Shown here piece by piece: positions 8,032 to 20,456 of a stretch of 64,000 bases of DNA. Each line of letters opens with the position of its first letter. Within the stretch, counting starts at the first letter, position 1. The notes under the pieces were generated by a model. It did not search any database and had not been told where the DNA came from. It worked only from the letters and a program-made list of their open reading frames with translations. Source of the stretch: an uncultured Pelagibacteraceae bacterium (GTDB lineage: Bacteria; Pseudomonadota; Alphaproteobacteria; Pelagibacterales; Pelagibacteraceae). Location of the stretch: the NCBI GenBank assembly GCA_902570125.1, contig CACFXK010000003.1, positions 1 to 64,000 of the forward strand, read 5' to 3'. Position numbers and translations under genes: made by a program.

Positions 8032-9222
8032 ATGTCAAAAGAAAAGTTTGTAAGAAATAAACCGCACTGTAATATTGGAACTATAGGTCATGTTGACCAT
8101 GGTAAAACAACATTAACTGCTGCGATAACAAAAGTTTTAGCTGAGTCCGGTGGTGCACAATTTACTGCGTATGATCAAATTGATAAGGCTCCAGAGGAAA
8201 AAGAGAGAGGTATAACAATTTCAACGGCACACGTAGAATATGAAACTGCAAACAGACATTACGCACACGTTGACTGCCCAGGTCATGCTGACTATGTAAA
8301 AAATATGATTACGGGTGCTGCACAAATGGATGGTGCAATTTTAGTTGTGAATGCAGCAGATGGTCCAATGCCACAAACAAGAGAGCACATTCTTTTAGCT
8401 CGTCAAGTTGGAGTTCCAGCAATAGTTGTATATTTAAATAAAGTAGACCAAGTTGATGATAAAGAGATGATAGATTTGGTTGAAGAAGAAATTAAAGATT
8501 TATTAACATCTTATAAATTCCCAGGAGATAAAACTCCAATTGTAAAAGGTTCTGCCTTAGCTGCTGTTGAGGGTAAAGATGATGAAATTGGAAAAAATTC
8601 TATTATGGAGTTAATGAAAGCTGTTGATGAATTTATTCCACAACCAGATAGACCTAAGGATAAAGATTTCCTTATGCCAGTTGAAGATGTCTTTTCAATT
8701 TCCGGTAGAGGAACTGTTGTAACTGGAAGAGTAGAATCTGGTGTAATCAAAACTGGAGAAGAAATTGAAATAGTTGGTATCAGAGAAACAAAAAAATCTG
8801 TTTGTACTGGAGTAGAAATGTTTAGAAAACTTTTAGACTCAGGTGAAGCCGGAGACAATATTGGAGCGCTTCTAAGAGGAGTTGAGAGAACTGATGTTGA
8901 AAGAGGTCAGGTTTTATGTAAACCTGGATCTATTAAACCACATACTAAATTTGAAGCTCAAGCATATGTTTTGAAAAAAGAGGAAGGTGGCAGACATACA
9001 CCATTTTTTACTAAATACAGACCTCAATTTTACTTTAGAACGACCGATGTTACTGGTGAAGTAGAATTACCATCTGGCACTGAAATGGTTATGCCAGGTG
9101 ACGATGCAAAGTTTACGGTAAAATTAATTACACCGATTGCAATGGATGAAAAACTTAATTTTGCAATTAGAGAAGGTGGTAGAACAGTAGGAGCTGGAGT
9201 AGTAACTAAGATTATAGAGTAA
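8032..9222 (+). CDS. tuf: Elongation factor Tu
   Basis: This 396-residue GTPase brings aminoacyl-tRNA to the ribosomal A site. The P-loop GHVDHGKT is at residues 19-26, the switch II segment is [12 protein letters not shown], the NKVD guanine-specificity motif follows, and domains 2 and 3 continue at normal length and end in VTKIIE. AGAGGT (8017-8022) is a good ribosome-binding site 9 nt before the ATG. The gene sits between tRNA-Gly and tRNA-Trp upstream of secE, whereas the usual second position after fusA is empty here, so this is the only tuf in the window. Confidence 0.99.
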   Translation: MSKEKFVRNKPHCNIGTIGHVDHGKTTLTAAITKVLAESGGAQFTAYDQIDKAPEEKERGITISTAHVEYETANRHYAHVDCPGHADYVKNMITGAAQMDGAILVVNAADGPMPQTREHILLARQVGVPAIVVYLNKVDQVDDKEMIDLVEEEIKDLLTSYKFPGDKTPIVKGSALAAVEGKDDEIGKNSIMELMKAVDEFIPQPDRPKDKDFLMPVEDVFSISGRGTVVTGRVESGVIKTGEEIEIVGIRETKKSVCTGVEMFRKLLDSGEAGDNIGALLRGVERTDVERGQVLCKPGSIKPHTKFEAQAYVLKKEEGGRHTPFFTKYRPQFYFRTTDVTGEVELPSGTEMVMPGDDAKFTVKLITPIAMDEKLNFAIREGGRTVGAGVVTKIIE

Positions 9223-9232
9223 ACTCAATAAT

Positions 9233-9308
9233 AGGAGTGTAGCTCAATTGGTAGAGCGCCGGTCTCCAAAACCGGAGGTTGGGGGTTCGATTCCCTTCGC
9301 TCCTGCCA
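9233..9308 (+). tRNA. tRNA-Trp (anticodon CCA)
   Basis: The acceptor stem AGGAGTG/CGCTCCT (one G-U pair), the D-arm AGCTCAATTGGTAGAGC, the anticodon loop CTCCAAA, the T-loop GGTTCGATTCC and an encoded CCA give 76 nt. It lies between tuf and secE, as in other alphaproteobacteria. Confidence 0.97.
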
Positions 9309-9323
9309 CATTGAGATTAAATT

Positions 9324-9515
9324 ATGAAAAACCCTTTAAAATTTATTCAGGAAGTAAAACAAGAGGCTTTTAAAGTTACTTGGCCTACCGCAAAGGAGAC
9401 AGTTCAAGGTGCTCTCATGGTTTTTGCGATGGCCGTATTAGCTTCTTTATTTTTTTTGTTATTAGATCAGATATTGAAATTTTTTTTAGAAATTATTCTA
9501 AAGGTAAGCATATAA
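9324..9515 (+). CDS. secE: Preprotein translocase subunit SecE
   Basis: This 63-residue single-span inner-membrane protein clamps SecY in the translocon. It has the short form with an amphipathic helix carrying the family signature (FIQEVKQEAFKVTWPTAKET, residues ~7-26) and one membrane segment (~28-55). Position between tRNA-Trp and nusG confirms the identity. Its stop overlaps the nusG start by one base (TAATG). Confidence 0.97.
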   Translation: MKNPLKFIQEVKQEAFKVTWPTAKETVQGALMVFAMAVLASLFFLLLDQILKFFLEIILKVSI

Positions 9516-10045
9516 TGAAGAATTGGTATATTGTTCAATCTCACTCAAGTTTTGAAAATAAAGTAGCACAATTAATAAGAGAAGAGGCAGAGAAAGCAAA
9601 AATTGCTGATAAATTTGAGGAAATTATTGTTCCTACTCATGATATTACAGAAGTTAAAAGAGGTAAAAGAGTTCAAAGAAAAAAAAAGTATTTTCCTGGT
9701 TACATTTTAATTAAAAGCGAAATGGATAACGGGATATACCATATGATTAAAAACCTAAAAAAAGTAAGTGGGTTTCTTGGGTCCAAAGGTTCACCAATAC
9801 CAGTTTCTGATAAAGAGATTGAAAAGATTTTAGGTGAAATAAAAGATGGTGTTGCCCAACCAAAGTCTGGAGTTGAATACAATATTGGTGAGAAGGTTCA
9901 AGTTATAGATGGACCTTTTGCATCGTTTAGTGGTTTAGTAGAAGATATAGATGAGGAAAAATTAAGATTAAAAGTATCTGTGTCAATATTTGGAAGACCA
10001 ACACCGGTAGATTTAGAATACAACCAAGTAGAAAAGGCAAGTTAA
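9515..10045 (+). CDS. nusG: Transcription termination/antitermination factor NusG
   Basis: This 176-residue factor binds RNA polymerase, suppresses pausing and couples to Rho or ribosomal protein S10. The NGN domain (residues ~1-100, beginning [14 protein letters not shown], with FPGYILI) is followed by a KOW domain (~120-176, with [11 protein letters not shown]). The start at 9515 is chosen because it matches the conserved NusG N-terminus and overlaps the secE stop; the same frame is open further upstream inside secE but that extension is not family-like. It overlaps rplK by one base. Confidence 0.97.
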   Translation: MKNWYIVQSHSSFENKVAQLIREEAEKAKIADKFEEIIVPTHDITEVKRGKRVQRKKKYFPGYILIKSEMDNGIYHMIKNLKKVSGFLGSKGSPIPVSDKEIEKILGEIKDGVAQPKSGVEYNIGEKVQVIDGPFASFSGLVEDIDEEKLRLKVSVSIFGRPTPVDLEYNQVEKAS

Positions 10046-10473
10046 TGGCAAAAAAAGAGATAAGTGGATATGTTAAATTACAGATTAAAGGTGGACAAGC
10101 TAATCCCGCTCCACCAGTTGGACCTGCTCTTGGGCAAAGAGGAATAAACATTATGGAATTTTGCAAGGCATTTAATGATAAAACGAAAGCATTTGCTGGA
10201 AAGCCTGTACCTGTTATAATTACTGTTTACAAAGATAAAAAATTTGATTTTGTAATAAAATCTCCACCAGCATCGCACTTTATTAAAGAAGTAATGAAAC
10301 TGAAAAGTGGTTCCAAAGAACCAGGAAGAAGTATTATTGGTTCGATCACAAAACAACAATTAAAAAATATCGCAGAAAAAAAGATGGAGGATCTAAATGC
10401 ACATGATTTAGATGAAGCAGCTAAAATTATAGCCGGTTCTGCTAGATCTATGGGTATAGAGATAAAAGAATAA
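10045..10473 (+). CDS. rplK: 50S ribosomal protein L11
   Basis: This 142-residue protein binds the GTPase-associated region of 23S rRNA. The N-terminal proline-rich motif ([20 protein letters not shown], residues ~22-41) and the C-terminal rRNA-binding domain ending in [13 protein letters not shown] are intact. It starts inside the nusG stop and overlaps the rplA start by one base, so secE-nusG-rplK-rplA form one tight operon. Confidence 0.98.
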   Translation: MAKKEISGYVKLQIKGGQANPAPPVGPALGQRGINIMEFCKAFNDKTKAFAGKPVPVIITVYKDKKFDFVIKSPPASHFIKEVMKLKSGSKEPGRSIIGSITKQQLKNIAEKKMEDLNAHDLDEAAKIIAGSARSMGIEIKE

Positions 10474-11162
10474 TGAAATCAAAACGATACAAAAAATTGC
10501 CAGAGAAAACTAATGAATTACCTTCTGCCAAAATTGATAGTCTTATTAGCTTGATTAAGTCTAATTGCACAACAAAATTTGATGAGTCAGTCGACCTAAG
10601 TTTTAGAATCAATAATAAGCAAAAAAAAAATGAAGTTAACCTAAGAACAGTTGTAAATTTACCAGGAGGAACAGGTAAATCAATAAAAGTTGCTGTGGTA
10701 TGCGAGGAAAGTAAAACAAATGAGGCTAAAGATGCAAATGCAGACATAATAGGAGGAGACGACTTAGTTGAAAAAATTAAAAATGGAATTATAAATTTTG
10801 AAAAACTCATATGTACACCATCGATGATGATTAAGCTTTCAAAGTTAGGGAAAGTTCTAGGACCCAAGGGATTAATGCCAAACCCTAAATTAGGTACTGT
10901 AACTAATGATATATCTAAAGCAGTAAAAGATGCTAAAGCTGGTCAAGTAGAAATCAGAAATGATAAGGATGGAAATATTGGTGTAAGTATTGGAAAAAAA
11001 TCTTTTGAAGATGACAAACTAATTAAAAATTATACAGCAGTTATCGATTCTTTAGAAAAAGAAAAATCTAATTTAACTCTAAAGGGAGATTTAATTAAAC
11101 AAGTATTTATAACTTCAAGTATGGGAGTATCCTATAAATTAAAGTTGGATAAGAGTATTTAA
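10473..11162 (+). CDS. rplA: 50S ribosomal protein L1
   Basis: This 229-residue protein builds the L1 stalk, which moves deacylated tRNA out of the E site. The family signature LGKVLGPKGLMPNPKLGTVT is present at residues ~127-146. The length is normal and no domain is missing. It follows rplK with a one-base overlap, and only 2 nt separate it from rplJ. Confidence 0.98.
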   Translation: MKSKRYKKLPEKTNELPSAKIDSLISLIKSNCTTKFDESVDLSFRINNKQKKNEVNLRTVVNLPGGTGKSIKVAVVCEESKTNEAKDANADIIGGDDLVEKIKNGIINFEKLICTPSMMIKLSKLGKVLGPKGLMPNPKLGTVTNDISKAVKDAKAGQVEIRNDKDGNIGVSIGKKSFEDDKLIKNYTAVIDSLEKEKSNLTLKGDLIKQVFITSSMGVSYKLKLDKSI

Positions 11163-11164
11163 TT

Positions 11165-11674
11165 ATGATGAATAAAGAACAAAAAAAACAGTACATAAGT
11201 GATATGACAACCCAGTTTGATAAAACTGAAGCAGTTATTGTTACTCATTACCAAGGGTTAACTGTTAATCAATTAGATGATCTACGAAAAAAAATGCGAG
11301 AACATGGCATAAAGTTTAAAATTACAAATAATAGAATTACAAAACTTGCTTTGGAAAAAACAAAATGCAAGGAATTATCAGATTTATTTTCTGGCCCTAC
11401 AGCAGTCGCTTTATCAGAAGATGCGATTGCATCTGCAAAAATTCTAACCAAATTTTCAAAAGAAAATGAAAACTTAAAAATTTTAGGTGGAATCATGGGT
11501 ACAGACATTTTGGATGTAGCTGGAGTTAAAAATGTTGCAACATTACCTTCATTAGAAGAGGCAAGAGCCAAAATTGTAGGTATTTTAAGGTCTCCTGCTC
11601 AAAAAATAGCAAGTATTTTACTTGCACCCGCTTCAAAAATCGCTATTTTAGCGCTCGAAAAATCAAAAAAATAA
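11165..11674 (+). CDS. rplJ: 50S ribosomal protein L10
   Basis: This 169-residue protein anchors the L7/L12 stalk. The N-terminal rRNA-binding domain contains the typical VTHYQGLTVNQLDDLRKKMR segment, and a C-terminal helix carries the L12-binding sites. Two consecutive ATG codons are possible starts (11165 or 11168). Only 2 nt separate it from rplA, so the long leader that carries L10 autoregulation in E. coli is absent at this place. Confidence 0.97.
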   Translation: MMNKEQKKQYISDMTTQFDKTEAVIVTHYQGLTVNQLDDLRKKMREHGIKFKITNNRITKLALEKTKCKELSDLFSGPTAVALSEDAIASAKILTKFSKENENLKILGGIMGTDILDVAGVKNVATLPSLEEARAKIVGILRSPAQKIASILLAPASKIAILALEKSKK

Positions 11675-11698
11675 CCAGGGATAAAATAAATTATTATT

Positions 11699-12070
11699 AT
11701 GGCTGACTTAAATAAAATTATAGAAGATTTATCAAGCTTAACTGTTGTTGAAGCAGCTGAGCTTTCAAAGCAATTGGAAGAAAAATGGGGAGTATCAGCG
11801 GCGGCAGCAGTTGCTGCAGCACCAGCTGCTGGAGCAGGAGATGCACCTGTAGAAGAAAAAGATGAATTTACGATCATGTTAACTGCCGCAGGAGATAAAA
11901 AAATTAACGTAATTAAGGAAGTTAGAGCTGTGACAGAACTAGGATTGAAAGAAGCAAAGGATTTAGTTGAAGGTGCACCTAAAGAAGTCAAATCAGGTGT
12001 TAATAAAAAAGATGCTGAAGAAATTAAAGCTAAATTAGAAGCAGCAGGCGCAACAGTAGAACTTAAGTAA
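11699..12070 (+). CDS. rplL: 50S ribosomal protein L7/L12
   Basis: This 123-residue stalk protein recruits translation GTPases. An N-terminal dimerisation domain (~1-32), an Ala/Gly-rich hinge (~33-50) and the globular C-terminal domain with the conserved [14 protein letters not shown] helix are all present. It lies 24 nt after rplJ. A 48-nt gap with a hairpin separates it from the TTG that precedes rpoB. Confidence 0.98.
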   Translation: MADLNKIIEDLSSLTVVEAAELSKQLEEKWGVSAAAAVAAAPAAGAGDAPVEEKDEFTIMLTAAGDKKINVIKEVRAVTELGLKEAKDLVEGAPKEVKSGVNKKDAEEIKAKLEAAGATVELK

Positions 12071-12092
12071 AAACAAACTAGAAAGAATTTAA

Positions 12093-12116
12093 TTACTGAA
12101 ATAAAAATTCAGTAGT
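12093..12116 (+). promoter_or_regulatory. Hairpin in the rplL-rpoB gap, next to the rpoB start
   Basis: TACTGAA (12094-12100) and TTCAGTA (12108-12114) pair perfectly around an A-rich 7-nt loop. Two more outer pairs (one T-G) extend the stem to 12092/12116. The hairpin ends 8 nt before the rpoB ATG and no Shine-Dalgarno sequence is visible, so it could control rpoB translation or partial termination before rpoBC. There is no T-run after it. Confidence 0.5.
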
Positions 12117-12124
12117 ACTTGCAT

Positions 12125-15100
12125 ATGCAATTATCTTTTACTAAGAAAAAAAATATTAGAAAAAGTTTTGGTAAACTTAAAGAAAGTTTGTCAATTCCAA
12201 ATTTAATTGAAGTTCAAAAAAACTCTTATAAAGAATTAACAGAATTTAAAGGTGATGTAGAACAACATTTAGTTAAAGGTTTTCATAGAGTATTTAAAAG
12301 TATTTTTCCAATTGAAGATTTAAATGACAAAGCAACACTTGAATATATATCTTATAGACTTGAGAAACCTAAATTTGATGTGGATGAATGTATCACAAGA
12401 GGTCTTACTTACTCTGCTGCATTAAAATGCACATTAAGATTAGTTGTTTATGAGATAGATCAAGAGAACAACACTAAAGATATATTATCCGCAAAAGAAC
12501 AAGAGGTATATATGGGCGAAGTACCAATGATGACAAATAGCGGAACTTTTATAACAAACGGTGTCCAAAGAGTTGTAGTAAACCAAATGCACAGGAGTCC
12601 AGGAGTATTTTTTGATCATGACAAAGGTAAATCACACGCGAGTGGAAAACTTTTATTCAATTGCCGAGTCATTCCAAATAGAGGATCATGGTTAGATTTT
12701 GAATACGATGTAAAAGATTTTTTATATTTCAGAATTGATAGAAAGAAAAAAATATTTGTTTCAACATTACTTCAAGCATTGGGCTTTTCCAAATCCGATA
12801 TTGTTAACGAGTTTTATAATAAAGAAACATATAGTTATGATCAAAATTCAAACATGTGGAAAACTGTATTTGATCCAGAAAATTATAAATCAAAAAATTT
12901 TTCTGAGGAGGTAATAAATGCAAAGAATGGAAAAATTTTAGTTAAAATTGGTGAAAAAATAAACTTTTTGTCAGCAAAAAAGCTTCAAAATGAGGGTTTA
13001 AAAGAAATTTTAGTTTCAAACGAGGCCCTATATGGAAAATTTTTACATGAAGACATTAAAATTGGTGATGATAACTTTAAAATTGGAACAGAGTTAAATG
13101 AGACAATAATCCAAAAAATTTTAGAAGAAAAAATTAAAACAATAAATATTTCAAAGACAAATTCGATATCTAAAGGTCCTTATTTACTTCAGACTATTTT
13201 AAATGATAAGAATGATAATAAAAATGATGCTATTACTGAAATCTACAAAATTTTAAGACCTGGTGAGCCACCAACAATTGAAATAGCTACTCAAATTTTC
13301 AATAATTTATTTTTTAGCTCTGACAGGTATGACCTTTCTGATGTGGGTAGAGTAAAAATGAATTCTAGATTAGAACTAAATTGTTCTGATAAGATAACAA
13401 TTTTGAGAAATGATGATATTTTAGCAATTATAAAAAAAATGCTAGACCTAAGAGATGGTAAAGATGAAGTAGATGACATTGATCATCTAGGGAATAGGAG
13501 AGTAAGATCTGTAGGCGAACTTGTTGAAAACCAAGCTAGAATAGGTGTTTATAGAATGGAAAGAGCAATTAAGGAAAAAATGACTACACTAGACGTAGAG
13601 TCAGCCATGCCACAAGATTTAATTAACGCAAAACCATTAACCATTTCATTAAAAGATTTTTTTGCTACATCTCAATTATCTCAATTTATGGATCAAACAA
13701 ATCCATTATCTGAAATAACTCATAAAAGAAGAGTTTCAGCACTAGGCCCAGGAGGATTAACGAGAGAAAGAGCAGGTTTTGAAGTGAGAGATGTTCACCC
13801 AACTCATTATGGTCGTATCTGTCCTATTGAAACACCCGAAGGACCTAATATCGGTTTAATCAATAGCCTATCAACTTATTCTAAAATAAATAAATATGGC
13901 TTTATAGAAAGCCCATATAAAAAAGTAGAAAACGGAGTTGTACAAGACAAAATAGAATATTTGTCAGCAATGGAAGAAACAAAATTTACAATTGCCCAAG
14001 CTAATTCGGTTCTGGATAAAAATGGAAAATTTGTTGAGGAATTAATATCTAGTAGAGCAAATTTGGACTTTATTTTATCAAAACCAGAGAATATTGATTA
14101 TATAGATGTGTCTCCAAAACAATTAGTATCAGTTGCAGCATCATTAATTCCATTTTTAGAAAATGATGATGCTAACAGAGCATTAATGGGTTCCAATATG
14201 ATGAGACAAGCCGTTCCACTTCTTAAGCCAGAGGCACCATTAGTAGGAACTGGGATAGAAAGTGATGTGGCTTTAGATTCAGGGGTAACAATTGTTGCTA
14301 AAAGGGACGGTATAGTTGATAAAATTGATGGAAAAAGAATTGTCATAAAAATATCAAATGAAAAAGATTATTCCCAGTCTGGAGTTGATATTTATAATTT
14401 ACAAAAATTTAAAAGATCAAATCAAAATACATGTATAAATCAAAAACCATTAGTGAGAGTGGGAGATAAAGTAAAGTCAGGAGACATCATTGCTGATGGA
14501 CCATCAACAAAAACTGGAGAATTGGCTTTAGGAAAAAATGTAACTGTAGCCTTTATGCCTTGGCAAGGGTACAATTTTGAGGACTCAATTTTAATTTCAG
14601 AGAGATGTGTGACAGATGATGTTTTCACCTCAATACATATAGAAGAATATGAAGTAATGGCTAGAGATACAAAACTTGGAGAGGAAGATATTACAAGAGA
14701 TATACCAAATATTAATGAGGAGTCTTTAAAAAATCTTGATGAATCAGGAATAGTTTATATAGGAGCAGAGGTGAAACCTGGAGACATATTAGTTGGAAAA
14801 GTTACTCCTAAGGGAGATTCTGCATCAGGTCCAGAGGAAAAACTTTTAAGATCAATATTTGGTGAAAAAGCAATCGATGTTACAGATACTTCTTTAAAAA
14901 TGCCAAGTGGTAGCGGAGGAATTGTTGTAGATGTTAGAGTATTTAACAGACATGGAATAGAAAAAGATGAAAGATCTATAACTATTGAGAGAGCTGAAAT
15001 TGAGAGCGTTCAGCAAGACAAGAATGTTGAGGAAGATATTTTAGAAAGAAGCATTAAACAAAGAGCTTCATCTATTTTAACAAATAGCAAACTATTAAAA

Positions 15101-16207
15101 AAAGTAAAAGGTTATGATGCTGGATCTGATTTAGATGAAGAAATAATTTTTGATTTATCCGTATCAGACTTATTTAAAATTACAGTTGAAGATGTAAAAA
15201 AAAGTGAAACATTGTCTCAATTAAAATCTCAGTATGATAATGCAAAAAAAGATATCCAAGAAAGATTTGAAGATAAAGTTTTAAAAATTAGACAGGGTGA
15301 TGATTTACTTCCAAGTGTAATGAAAATGGTAAAAGTTTTTGTAGCGATTAAAAGAAGATTAAGACCAGGAGATAAAATGTCAGGAAGACATGGAAACAAA
15401 GGTGTCGTTAGTAAAATAGTACCAGTTGAAGATATGCCGTATAGAGAAAATGGAAAACCAGTAGATATTGTTTTAAATCCATTAGGTGTTCCAAGTAGAA
15501 TGAATGTAGGTCAAATACTAGAGACGCATTTAGGGTGGTCATGTAAAGAACTTGGTGAACAATTGACTGACATAATTAATAAAAACCAAAAAAAAATTGA
15601 AAAAGATGAAAAAACTTCAAAATTCTTAAAATCTGTCTATGGCAATGATGTATTTTCTGAAGATATAGATACTTTATCAAATACAGAATTTAAGGATTTA
15701 TGCCAAAATATTCAAAATGGAGTGCCAATTTCAACTCCTGTTTTTGATGGTGCAAAAGAAAATGATGTAACAAAAATGTTAGATTTAGCAAATTTGCCAA
15801 ATTCAGGTCAAACTACTTTATGGGATGGCAGAACAGGTGAAAAATTTGATAGACCAGTAACAGTTGGAATTATATACATGCTTAAACTGCATCATTTAGT
15901 TGAAGATAAAATCCATGCAAGATCCACAGGACCATACAGTTTAGTAACACAACAACCATTAGGTGGAAAAGCTCAATTAGGTGGCCAAAGATTTGGAGAA
16001 ATGGAAGTATGGGCTCTAGAGGCCTATGGAGCTTCTTATACACTTCAAGAAATTTTAACTGTAAAATCAGATGATGTGGCGGGTAGAGTAAAAGTGTACG
16101 AGACGATTGTAAAAGGCGAAGAAAATTTTGAGTCAGGTATTCCAGAGTCCTTTAATGTTTTAGTTAAGGAAATTAAATCTTTGGCATTAAATGTGGAGTT
16201 AAATTAG
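12125..16207 (+). CDS. rpoB: DNA-directed RNA polymerase subunit beta
   Basis: This 1360-residue core subunit forms one jaw of the polymerase and part of the active site. The rifampicin region is at residues ~515-585 ([20 protein letters not shown], then [20 protein letters not shown]). The C-terminal clamp segment with [16 protein letters not shown] and a tail ending in LNVELN are complete. I prefer the ATG at 12125 over a TTG two codons upstream. It is separated from rpoC by 3 nt. The length is normal and I see no frameshift. Confidence 0.98.
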   Translation: MQLSFTKKKNIRKSFGKLKESLSIPNLIEVQKNSYKELTEFKGDVEQHLVKGFHRVFKSIFPIEDLNDKATLEYISYRLEKPKFDVDECITRGLTYSAALKCTLRLVVYEIDQENNTKDILSAKEQEVYMGEVPMMTNSGTFITNGVQRVVVNQMHRSPGVFFDHDKGKSHASGKLLFNCRVIPNRGSWLDFEYDVKDFLYFRIDRKKKIFVSTLLQALGFSKSDIVNEFYNKETYSYDQNSNMWKTVFDPENYKSKNFSEEVINAKNGKILVKIGEKINFLSAKKLQNEGLKEILVSNEALYGKFLHEDIKIGDDNFKIGTELNETIIQKILEEKIKTINISKTNSISKGPYLLQTILNDKNDNKNDAITEIYKILRPGEPPTIEIATQIFNNLFFSSDRYDLSDVGRVKMNSRLELNCSDKITILRNDDILAIIKKMLDLRDGKDEVDDIDHLGNRRVRSVGELVENQARIGVYRMERAIKEKMTTLDVESAMPQDLINAKPLTISLKDFFATSQLSQFMDQTNPLSEITHKRRVSALGPGGLTRERAGFEVRDVHPTHYGRICPIETPEGPNIGLINSLSTYSKINKYGFIESPYKKVENGVVQDKIEYLSAMEETKFTIAQANSVLDKNGKFVEELISSRANLDFILSKPENIDYIDVSPKQLVSVAASLIPFLENDDANRALMGSNMMRQAVPLLKPEAPLVGTGIESDVALDSGVTIVAKRDGIVDKIDGKRIVIKISNEKDYSQSGVDIYNLQKFKRSNQNTCINQKPLVRVGDKVKSGDIIADGPSTKTGELALGKNVTVAFMPWQGYNFEDSILISERCVTDDVFTSIHIEEYEVMARDTKLGEEDITRDIPNINEESLKNLDESGIVYIGAEVKPGDILVGKVTPKGDSASGPEEKLLRSIFGEKAIDVTDTSLKMPSGSGGIVVDVRVFNRHGIEKDERSITIERAEIESVQQDKNVEEDILERSIKQRASSILTNSKLLKKVKGYDAGSDLDEEIIFDLSVSDLFKITVEDVKKSETLSQLKSQYDNAKKDIQERFEDKVLKIRQGDDLLPSVMKMVKVFVAIKRRLRPGDKMSGRHGNKGVVSKIVPVEDMPYRENGKPVDIVLNPLGVPSRMNVGQILETHLGWSCKELGEQLTDIINKNQKKIEKDEKTSKFLKSVYGNDVFSEDIDTLSNTEFKDLCQNIQNGVPISTPVFDGAKENDVTKMLDLANLPNSGQTTLWDGRTGEKFDRPVTVGIIYMLKLHHLVEDKIHARSTGPYSLVTQQPLGGKAQLGGQRFGEMEVWALEAYGASYTLQEILTVKSDDVAGRVKVYETIVKGEENFESGIPESFNVLVKEIKSLALNVELN

Positions 16208-16210
16208 TAA

Positions 16211-19200
16211 ATGAGTAAAGAATTATCAGATTTATTCAAATCTTCAGAGATATCAGAAGCACAGAATTTTAATAGTATTAAAATTACATTAGCAAGTCCT
16301 GAAAAAATAAAATCATGGACGTATGGGGAAATTAAGAAACCTGAAACAATAAATTACAGAACGTTTAGACCAGAAAAAGATGGTCTTTTCTGCGCAAGAA
16401 TTTTTGGTCCAATTAAAGATTACGAGTGCTTATGTGGAAAATACAAAAGAATGAAGTTTAGAGGAATTATATGCGAAAAGTGTGGCGTAGAGGTTACTAA
16501 ATCAAACGTTAGAAGAGAAAGAATGGGTCATATAAATCTAGCAACACCAGTAGCACATATTTGGTTTCTTAAATCATTACCTAGTAGAATTTCTTTAGTT
16601 GTAGATATGAAATTAAAAGAAGTTGAGAGAGTTCTATACTTTGAAAACTTCATTGTAATTGAGCCAGGTTTAACAGGATTACAAAAAAATCAATTACTAG
16701 GTGAAGAGGAATTAATAAAATATCAGGATGATTATGGCGAGGAGGCATTTACAGCAGGAATTGGTGCTGAAGCTATATTAGAAATACTTAAATCTATTAA
16801 CTTGGAAGAGGAAAGAGAATTATTAATCAAAAATATTAAGGAAACAAAATCAAAGGTAAATGAAGAACGATCTATAAAAAGATTAAAATTAATAGAGTCA
16901 TTTATTGAAACAGGGAATAAACCAGAATGGATGATTTTAACAACAGTTCCAGTAATACCACCTGAGTTAAGGCCATTAGTACCACTTGATGGGGGTCGTT
17001 TTGCAACATCTGATTTGAATGATTTATATAGAAGAGTAATAAATAGAAATAATAGATTAAAGAGGTTAATAGATTTAAAGGCTCCAGATATTATTGTTAG
17101 AAATGAAAAACGAATGTTACAAGAGTCCGTTGATGCACTATTTGACAATGGCCGTAGAGGAAGAGTAATAACAGGAACAGGAAAAAGACCACTAAAATCC
17201 CTTGCCGAAATGTTGAAAGGAAAACAAGGAAGATTTAGACAAAATTTACTTGGAAAGAGAGTTGATTACTCTGGTAGGTCAGTAATTGTTGTAGGTCCAG
17301 ACTTAAAGTTACATGAGTGTGGCTTACCAAAGAAAATGGCATTAGAGTTATTCAAACCGTTTTTATATGCTAGATTAAATAAATTAGGCTTAGCCTCAAC
17401 TATTAAACAAGCAAAAAAATTAGTTGAAAGAGAAAGAACTGAAGTCTGGGATGCATTAGAATTAATTGTAAGAGAACATCCAGTAATATTGAATAGAGCT
17501 CCTACTTTGCACAGATTAGGTGTTCAAGCTTTTGAGCCAAAACTTATAGAAGGTAATGCAATAGAACTTCACCCACTAACCTGTGCAGCATTTAATGCTG
17601 ACTTTGATGGAGACCAAATGGCTGTTCACGTGCCATTAAGTTTAGAAGCACAGCTAGAAGCAAGAGTTTTAATGATGTCTACCAACAATATTTTAAGTCC
17701 ATCGAATGGTAAACCAATAATTGTACCAAGTCAGGATATGATCCTTGGAATTTATTATTTATCACAACCTCCAATTCAAACTGAAAAAGTTGATGGATAT
17801 TTTGTAAATACTTCTGAAATAGAACATGCATTAGAAACAGGACAAATCAAAGTACACTCAAGAATAGTATCAAGATTTGAAACTTTAGATGACAAAGGAA
17901 ATACTAAATTTGAAAAACATATTAGTACAGCAGGGAGATTTTTGTTATCTAATTTAATACCAAAAAATATAAATAATAAATTTTCACTAATAGATAGATT
18001 GCTACCCAAAAAAATAGTTTCTGAAGTTATAGATCATGTATTTAGGTTTTCTGGGCAAAAAAGTACTGTAATATTTTGTGACAAACTAAAAGATATTGGA
18101 TTTAAGCACGCTTTCAAAGCTGGAATTTCATTTGGTAAAGATGATCTTTTGATACCAGATAATAAAGAACAATTAATTGATGAGACTAAAAAACTAATAG
18201 CAGATTATGAAGGACAATATGCAGAAGGTCTTATAACAAGAGGTGAAAAGTATAACAAAGTTATTGATGCTTGGTCTAAATGCACTGATAGAGTTGCGTC
18301 AGAAATGATGAAAAGAATTTCAGCTACAGATGTAACAGATCAGGGATTAAAAATTAATTCTGTATTTATGATGGCAGACAGTGGTGCCAGAGGTTCGGCA
18401 GCACAAATGAAACAATTAGCAGGAATGAGAGGTTTAATAGCCAAACCATCAGGTGAAATTATTGAAACACCAATTACATCTAATTTTAAAGAAGGTCTTA
18501 CAGCACTAGAATATTTCAATTCAACCCACGGAGCCAGAAAAGGTTTAGCCGATACAGCGCTTAAGACAGCAAGCTCAGGATATTTGACTAGAAGATTATG
18601 TGATGTTGCCCAGGATTTAACAATTACCAAACCTAAATGTGATATGAAGTGTGGTTCAATAAAACTTACAGAAGTTCTAGAAGGTGGTAATATTATGGTA
18701 AGTCTATCTGAAAGAGCTTTAGGAAGAGTTGCTGCAAAAGAAATAAAAAATCCATTAACAGGTGATGTTTTAATAAAAAAAGATGAAATGATTGATGAAG
18801 CAGGATGTGAGAAAATTGATGCAGCTGGAGTTAAAAGTATAAATGTATATTCAGTAATGACATGTGGCGCAAAAGAAGGTGTGTGTGCAACTTCATATGG
18901 AAGAGATTTATCTAGAGGAAAAATGGTGCATGTAGGAGAAGCTATTGGAATGATATCTGCACAATCAATTGGAGAACCAGGTACCCAATTAACTATGAGA
19001 ACTTTTCACGTTGGTGGTACAGCATCAGTAAAACAAGAGTCTCAAATTGTGTCAAATTCTGAAGGTACTCTTAAAATTGTTAACACTAACTTAATTAAAG
19101 ATTCTAAAAATAACCAAATTGTAATGGGTAGAAATACTGAGATATCAATTGAGGATGATAATGGACTTCAAGTTGCTTCATACAAAGTTCCTTATGGATC

Positions 19201-20377
19201 AAAACTATTTTTTGAAAATGACCAAAAAGTTAAAAAAGGAGCAAAAATTTGCGAATGGGATCCATACACAACACCAGTTATTGCTGAAAAAGATGGTATA
19301 GCGAATTATGTTGACTTAATTGATGGTGTCTCAATTGCTGAAACTGTTGATGATGCAACAGGCATTTCTACTAAAGCTGTAGTCGATTGGAAAACTCAAT
19401 CAAAAAATACTGACTTAAAACCAAGAATTACTTTAAGAGATGCAAAAGGTAACGTTATTAAAAAGGCTGATGACAATGAAGCTAGATACTATTTAGTTCC
19501 AGATTCAATTCTATCAGTTAAAGATGGAGCTAAAATTTCAGCAGGTGACGTTATCGCCAGATTGCCTAAGGAAACTACTAAAACAAAAGACATAACAGGT
19601 GGATTACCTAGAGTTGCAGAATTATTTGAAGCAAGAAAAGCCAAAGATAGTGCAATTATTGCTGAAAATGATGGAAGTGTTATTTTTGGCAAAGAAGTAA
19701 GAGGCAAACAAAGAGTTACAATCCAAGCTGAAAATGGTGATACATCAAGTTACTTAATTCCAAAGGGTAAACATATAAACTTTAACCAAGGTGAAAAAAT
19801 TAAAAAAGGCGAATATTTATTAGATGGACAACCTTTGCCACATGATATTTTAAGAATATTAGGGATAGAAGAATTAACTGAGTATTTTGTTAACCAAGTT
19901 CAGGATGTTTATAGACTCCAGGGTGTTATTATTAATGACAAGCATATTGAAACTATCTTAAGGCAAATGTTGAAAAAAATTGAAGTAAAAGAAACTGGTG
20001 ATAGTAAATTGTTACCTGGAGAAATAGTAGATAGAATTAAATTTGAAACTATGAATGAAGAATTAGTTGCGGATGGTAAAAAACCAGCTATTGGTGAAAG
20101 AGTGCTGATGGGAATAACGAAAGCTTCATTACAAACTGAGTCATTTATATCAGCTGCATCTTTTCAAGAAACGACTAGAGTTCTTACAGATGCAGCTATT
20201 AAAGGTAAAGTTGATAAACTTACAGGCTTAAAGGAAAATGTTATTGTCGGAAGACTTGTACCAGCTGGAACTGGATCAATTAAGAATTCTTGGAATAAAA
20301 AAGCTATTAATGATGATCAAAAATTCTTGTCTGAACAAGAAAGCTCTGAAGCTCCAGAAGCCCAAATAAATCAATAA
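16211..20377 (+). CDS. rpoC: DNA-directed RNA polymerase subunit beta'
   Basis: This 1388-residue core subunit carries the catalytic Mg-binding loop NADFDGDQ (residues ~460-467). The N-terminal zinc ribbon (CLCGKYKRM...CEKCG, ~73-91) and the second Cys cluster (CDMKCG ... CGAKEGVC) are intact, as are the bridge helix and trigger loop ([20 protein letters not shown]). It is the last gene of the secE-rpoC cluster and is followed by a 159-nt gap with the presumed rpsL promoter. Confidence 0.98.
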   Translation: MSKELSDLFKSSEISEAQNFNSIKITLASPEKIKSWTYGEIKKPETINYRTFRPEKDGLFCARIFGPIKDYECLCGKYKRMKFRGIICEKCGVEVTKSNVRRERMGHINLATPVAHIWFLKSLPSRISLVVDMKLKEVERVLYFENFIVIEPGLTGLQKNQLLGEEELIKYQDDYGEEAFTAGIGAEAILEILKSINLEEERELLIKNIKETKSKVNEERSIKRLKLIESFIETGNKPEWMILTTVPVIPPELRPLVPLDGGRFATSDLNDLYRRVINRNNRLKRLIDLKAPDIIVRNEKRMLQESVDALFDNGRRGRVITGTGKRPLKSLAEMLKGKQGRFRQNLLGKRVDYSGRSVIVVGPDLKLHECGLPKKMALELFKPFLYARLNKLGLASTIKQAKKLVERERTEVWDALELIVREHPVILNRAPTLHRLGVQAFEPKLIEGNAIELHPLTCAAFNADFDGDQMAVHVPLSLEAQLEARVLMMSTNNILSPSNGKPIIVPSQDMILGIYYLSQPPIQTEKVDGYFVNTSEIEHALETGQIKVHSRIVSRFETLDDKGNTKFEKHISTAGRFLLSNLIPKNINNKFSLIDRLLPKKIVSEVIDHVFRFSGQKSTVIFCDKLKDIGFKHAFKAGISFGKDDLLIPDNKEQLIDETKKLIADYEGQYAEGLITRGEKYNKVIDAWSKCTDRVASEMMKRISATDVTDQGLKINSVFMMADSGARGSAAQMKQLAGMRGLIAKPSGEIIETPITSNFKEGLTALEYFNSTHGARKGLADTALKTASSGYLTRRLCDVAQDLTITKPKCDMKCGSIKLTEVLEGGNIMVSLSERALGRVAAKEIKNPLTGDVLIKKDEMIDEAGCEKIDAAGVKSINVYSVMTCGAKEGVCATSYGRDLSRGKMVHVGEAIGMISAQSIGEPGTQLTMRTFHVGGTASVKQESQIVSNSEGTLKIVNTNLIKDSKNNQIVMGRNTEISIEDDNGLQVASYKVPYGSKLFFENDQKVKKGAKICEWDPYTTPVIAEKDGIANYVDLIDGVSIAETVDDATGISTKAVVDWKTQSKNTDLKPRITLRDAKGNVIKKADDNEARYYLVPDSILSVKDGAKISAGDVIARLPKETTKTKDITGGLPRVAELFEARKAKDSAIIAENDGSVIFGKEVRGKQRVTIQAENGDTSSYLIPKGKHINFNQGEKIKKGEYLLDGQPLPHDILRILGIEELTEYFVNQVQDVYRLQGVIINDKHIETILRQMLKKIEVKETGDSKLLPGEIVDRIKFETMNEELVADGKKPAIGERVLMGITKASLQTESFISAASFQETTRVLTDAAIKGKVDKLTGLKENVIVGRLVPAGTGSIKNSWNKKAINDDQKFLSEQESSEAPEAQINQ

Positions 20378-20406
20378 TTTTAGAAGCTTTTAAGTTTTTA
20401 TTTAGT

Positions 20407-20434
20407 TTGACAAATAAAATTTCTAATGTATTTT
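20407..20434 (+). promoter_or_regulatory. Candidate promoter for the str/S10/spc ribosomal cluster
   Basis: A perfect -35 box TTGACA (20407-20412), a 16-nt spacer and TATTTT (20429-20434) lie in the rpoC-rpsL gap. Transcription would begin near 20441 and give a leader of about 95 nt before rpsL. It is the largest gap inside the plus-strand cluster. Confidence 0.6.
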
Positions 20435-20456
20435 GGCCATATTTTTGGTTGGAATG

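Noticed and set aside
9380-9514. Longer N-terminus for NusG
   Set aside because: The extension is out-of-frame secE sequence; the ATG at 9515 gives the conserved NusG start.
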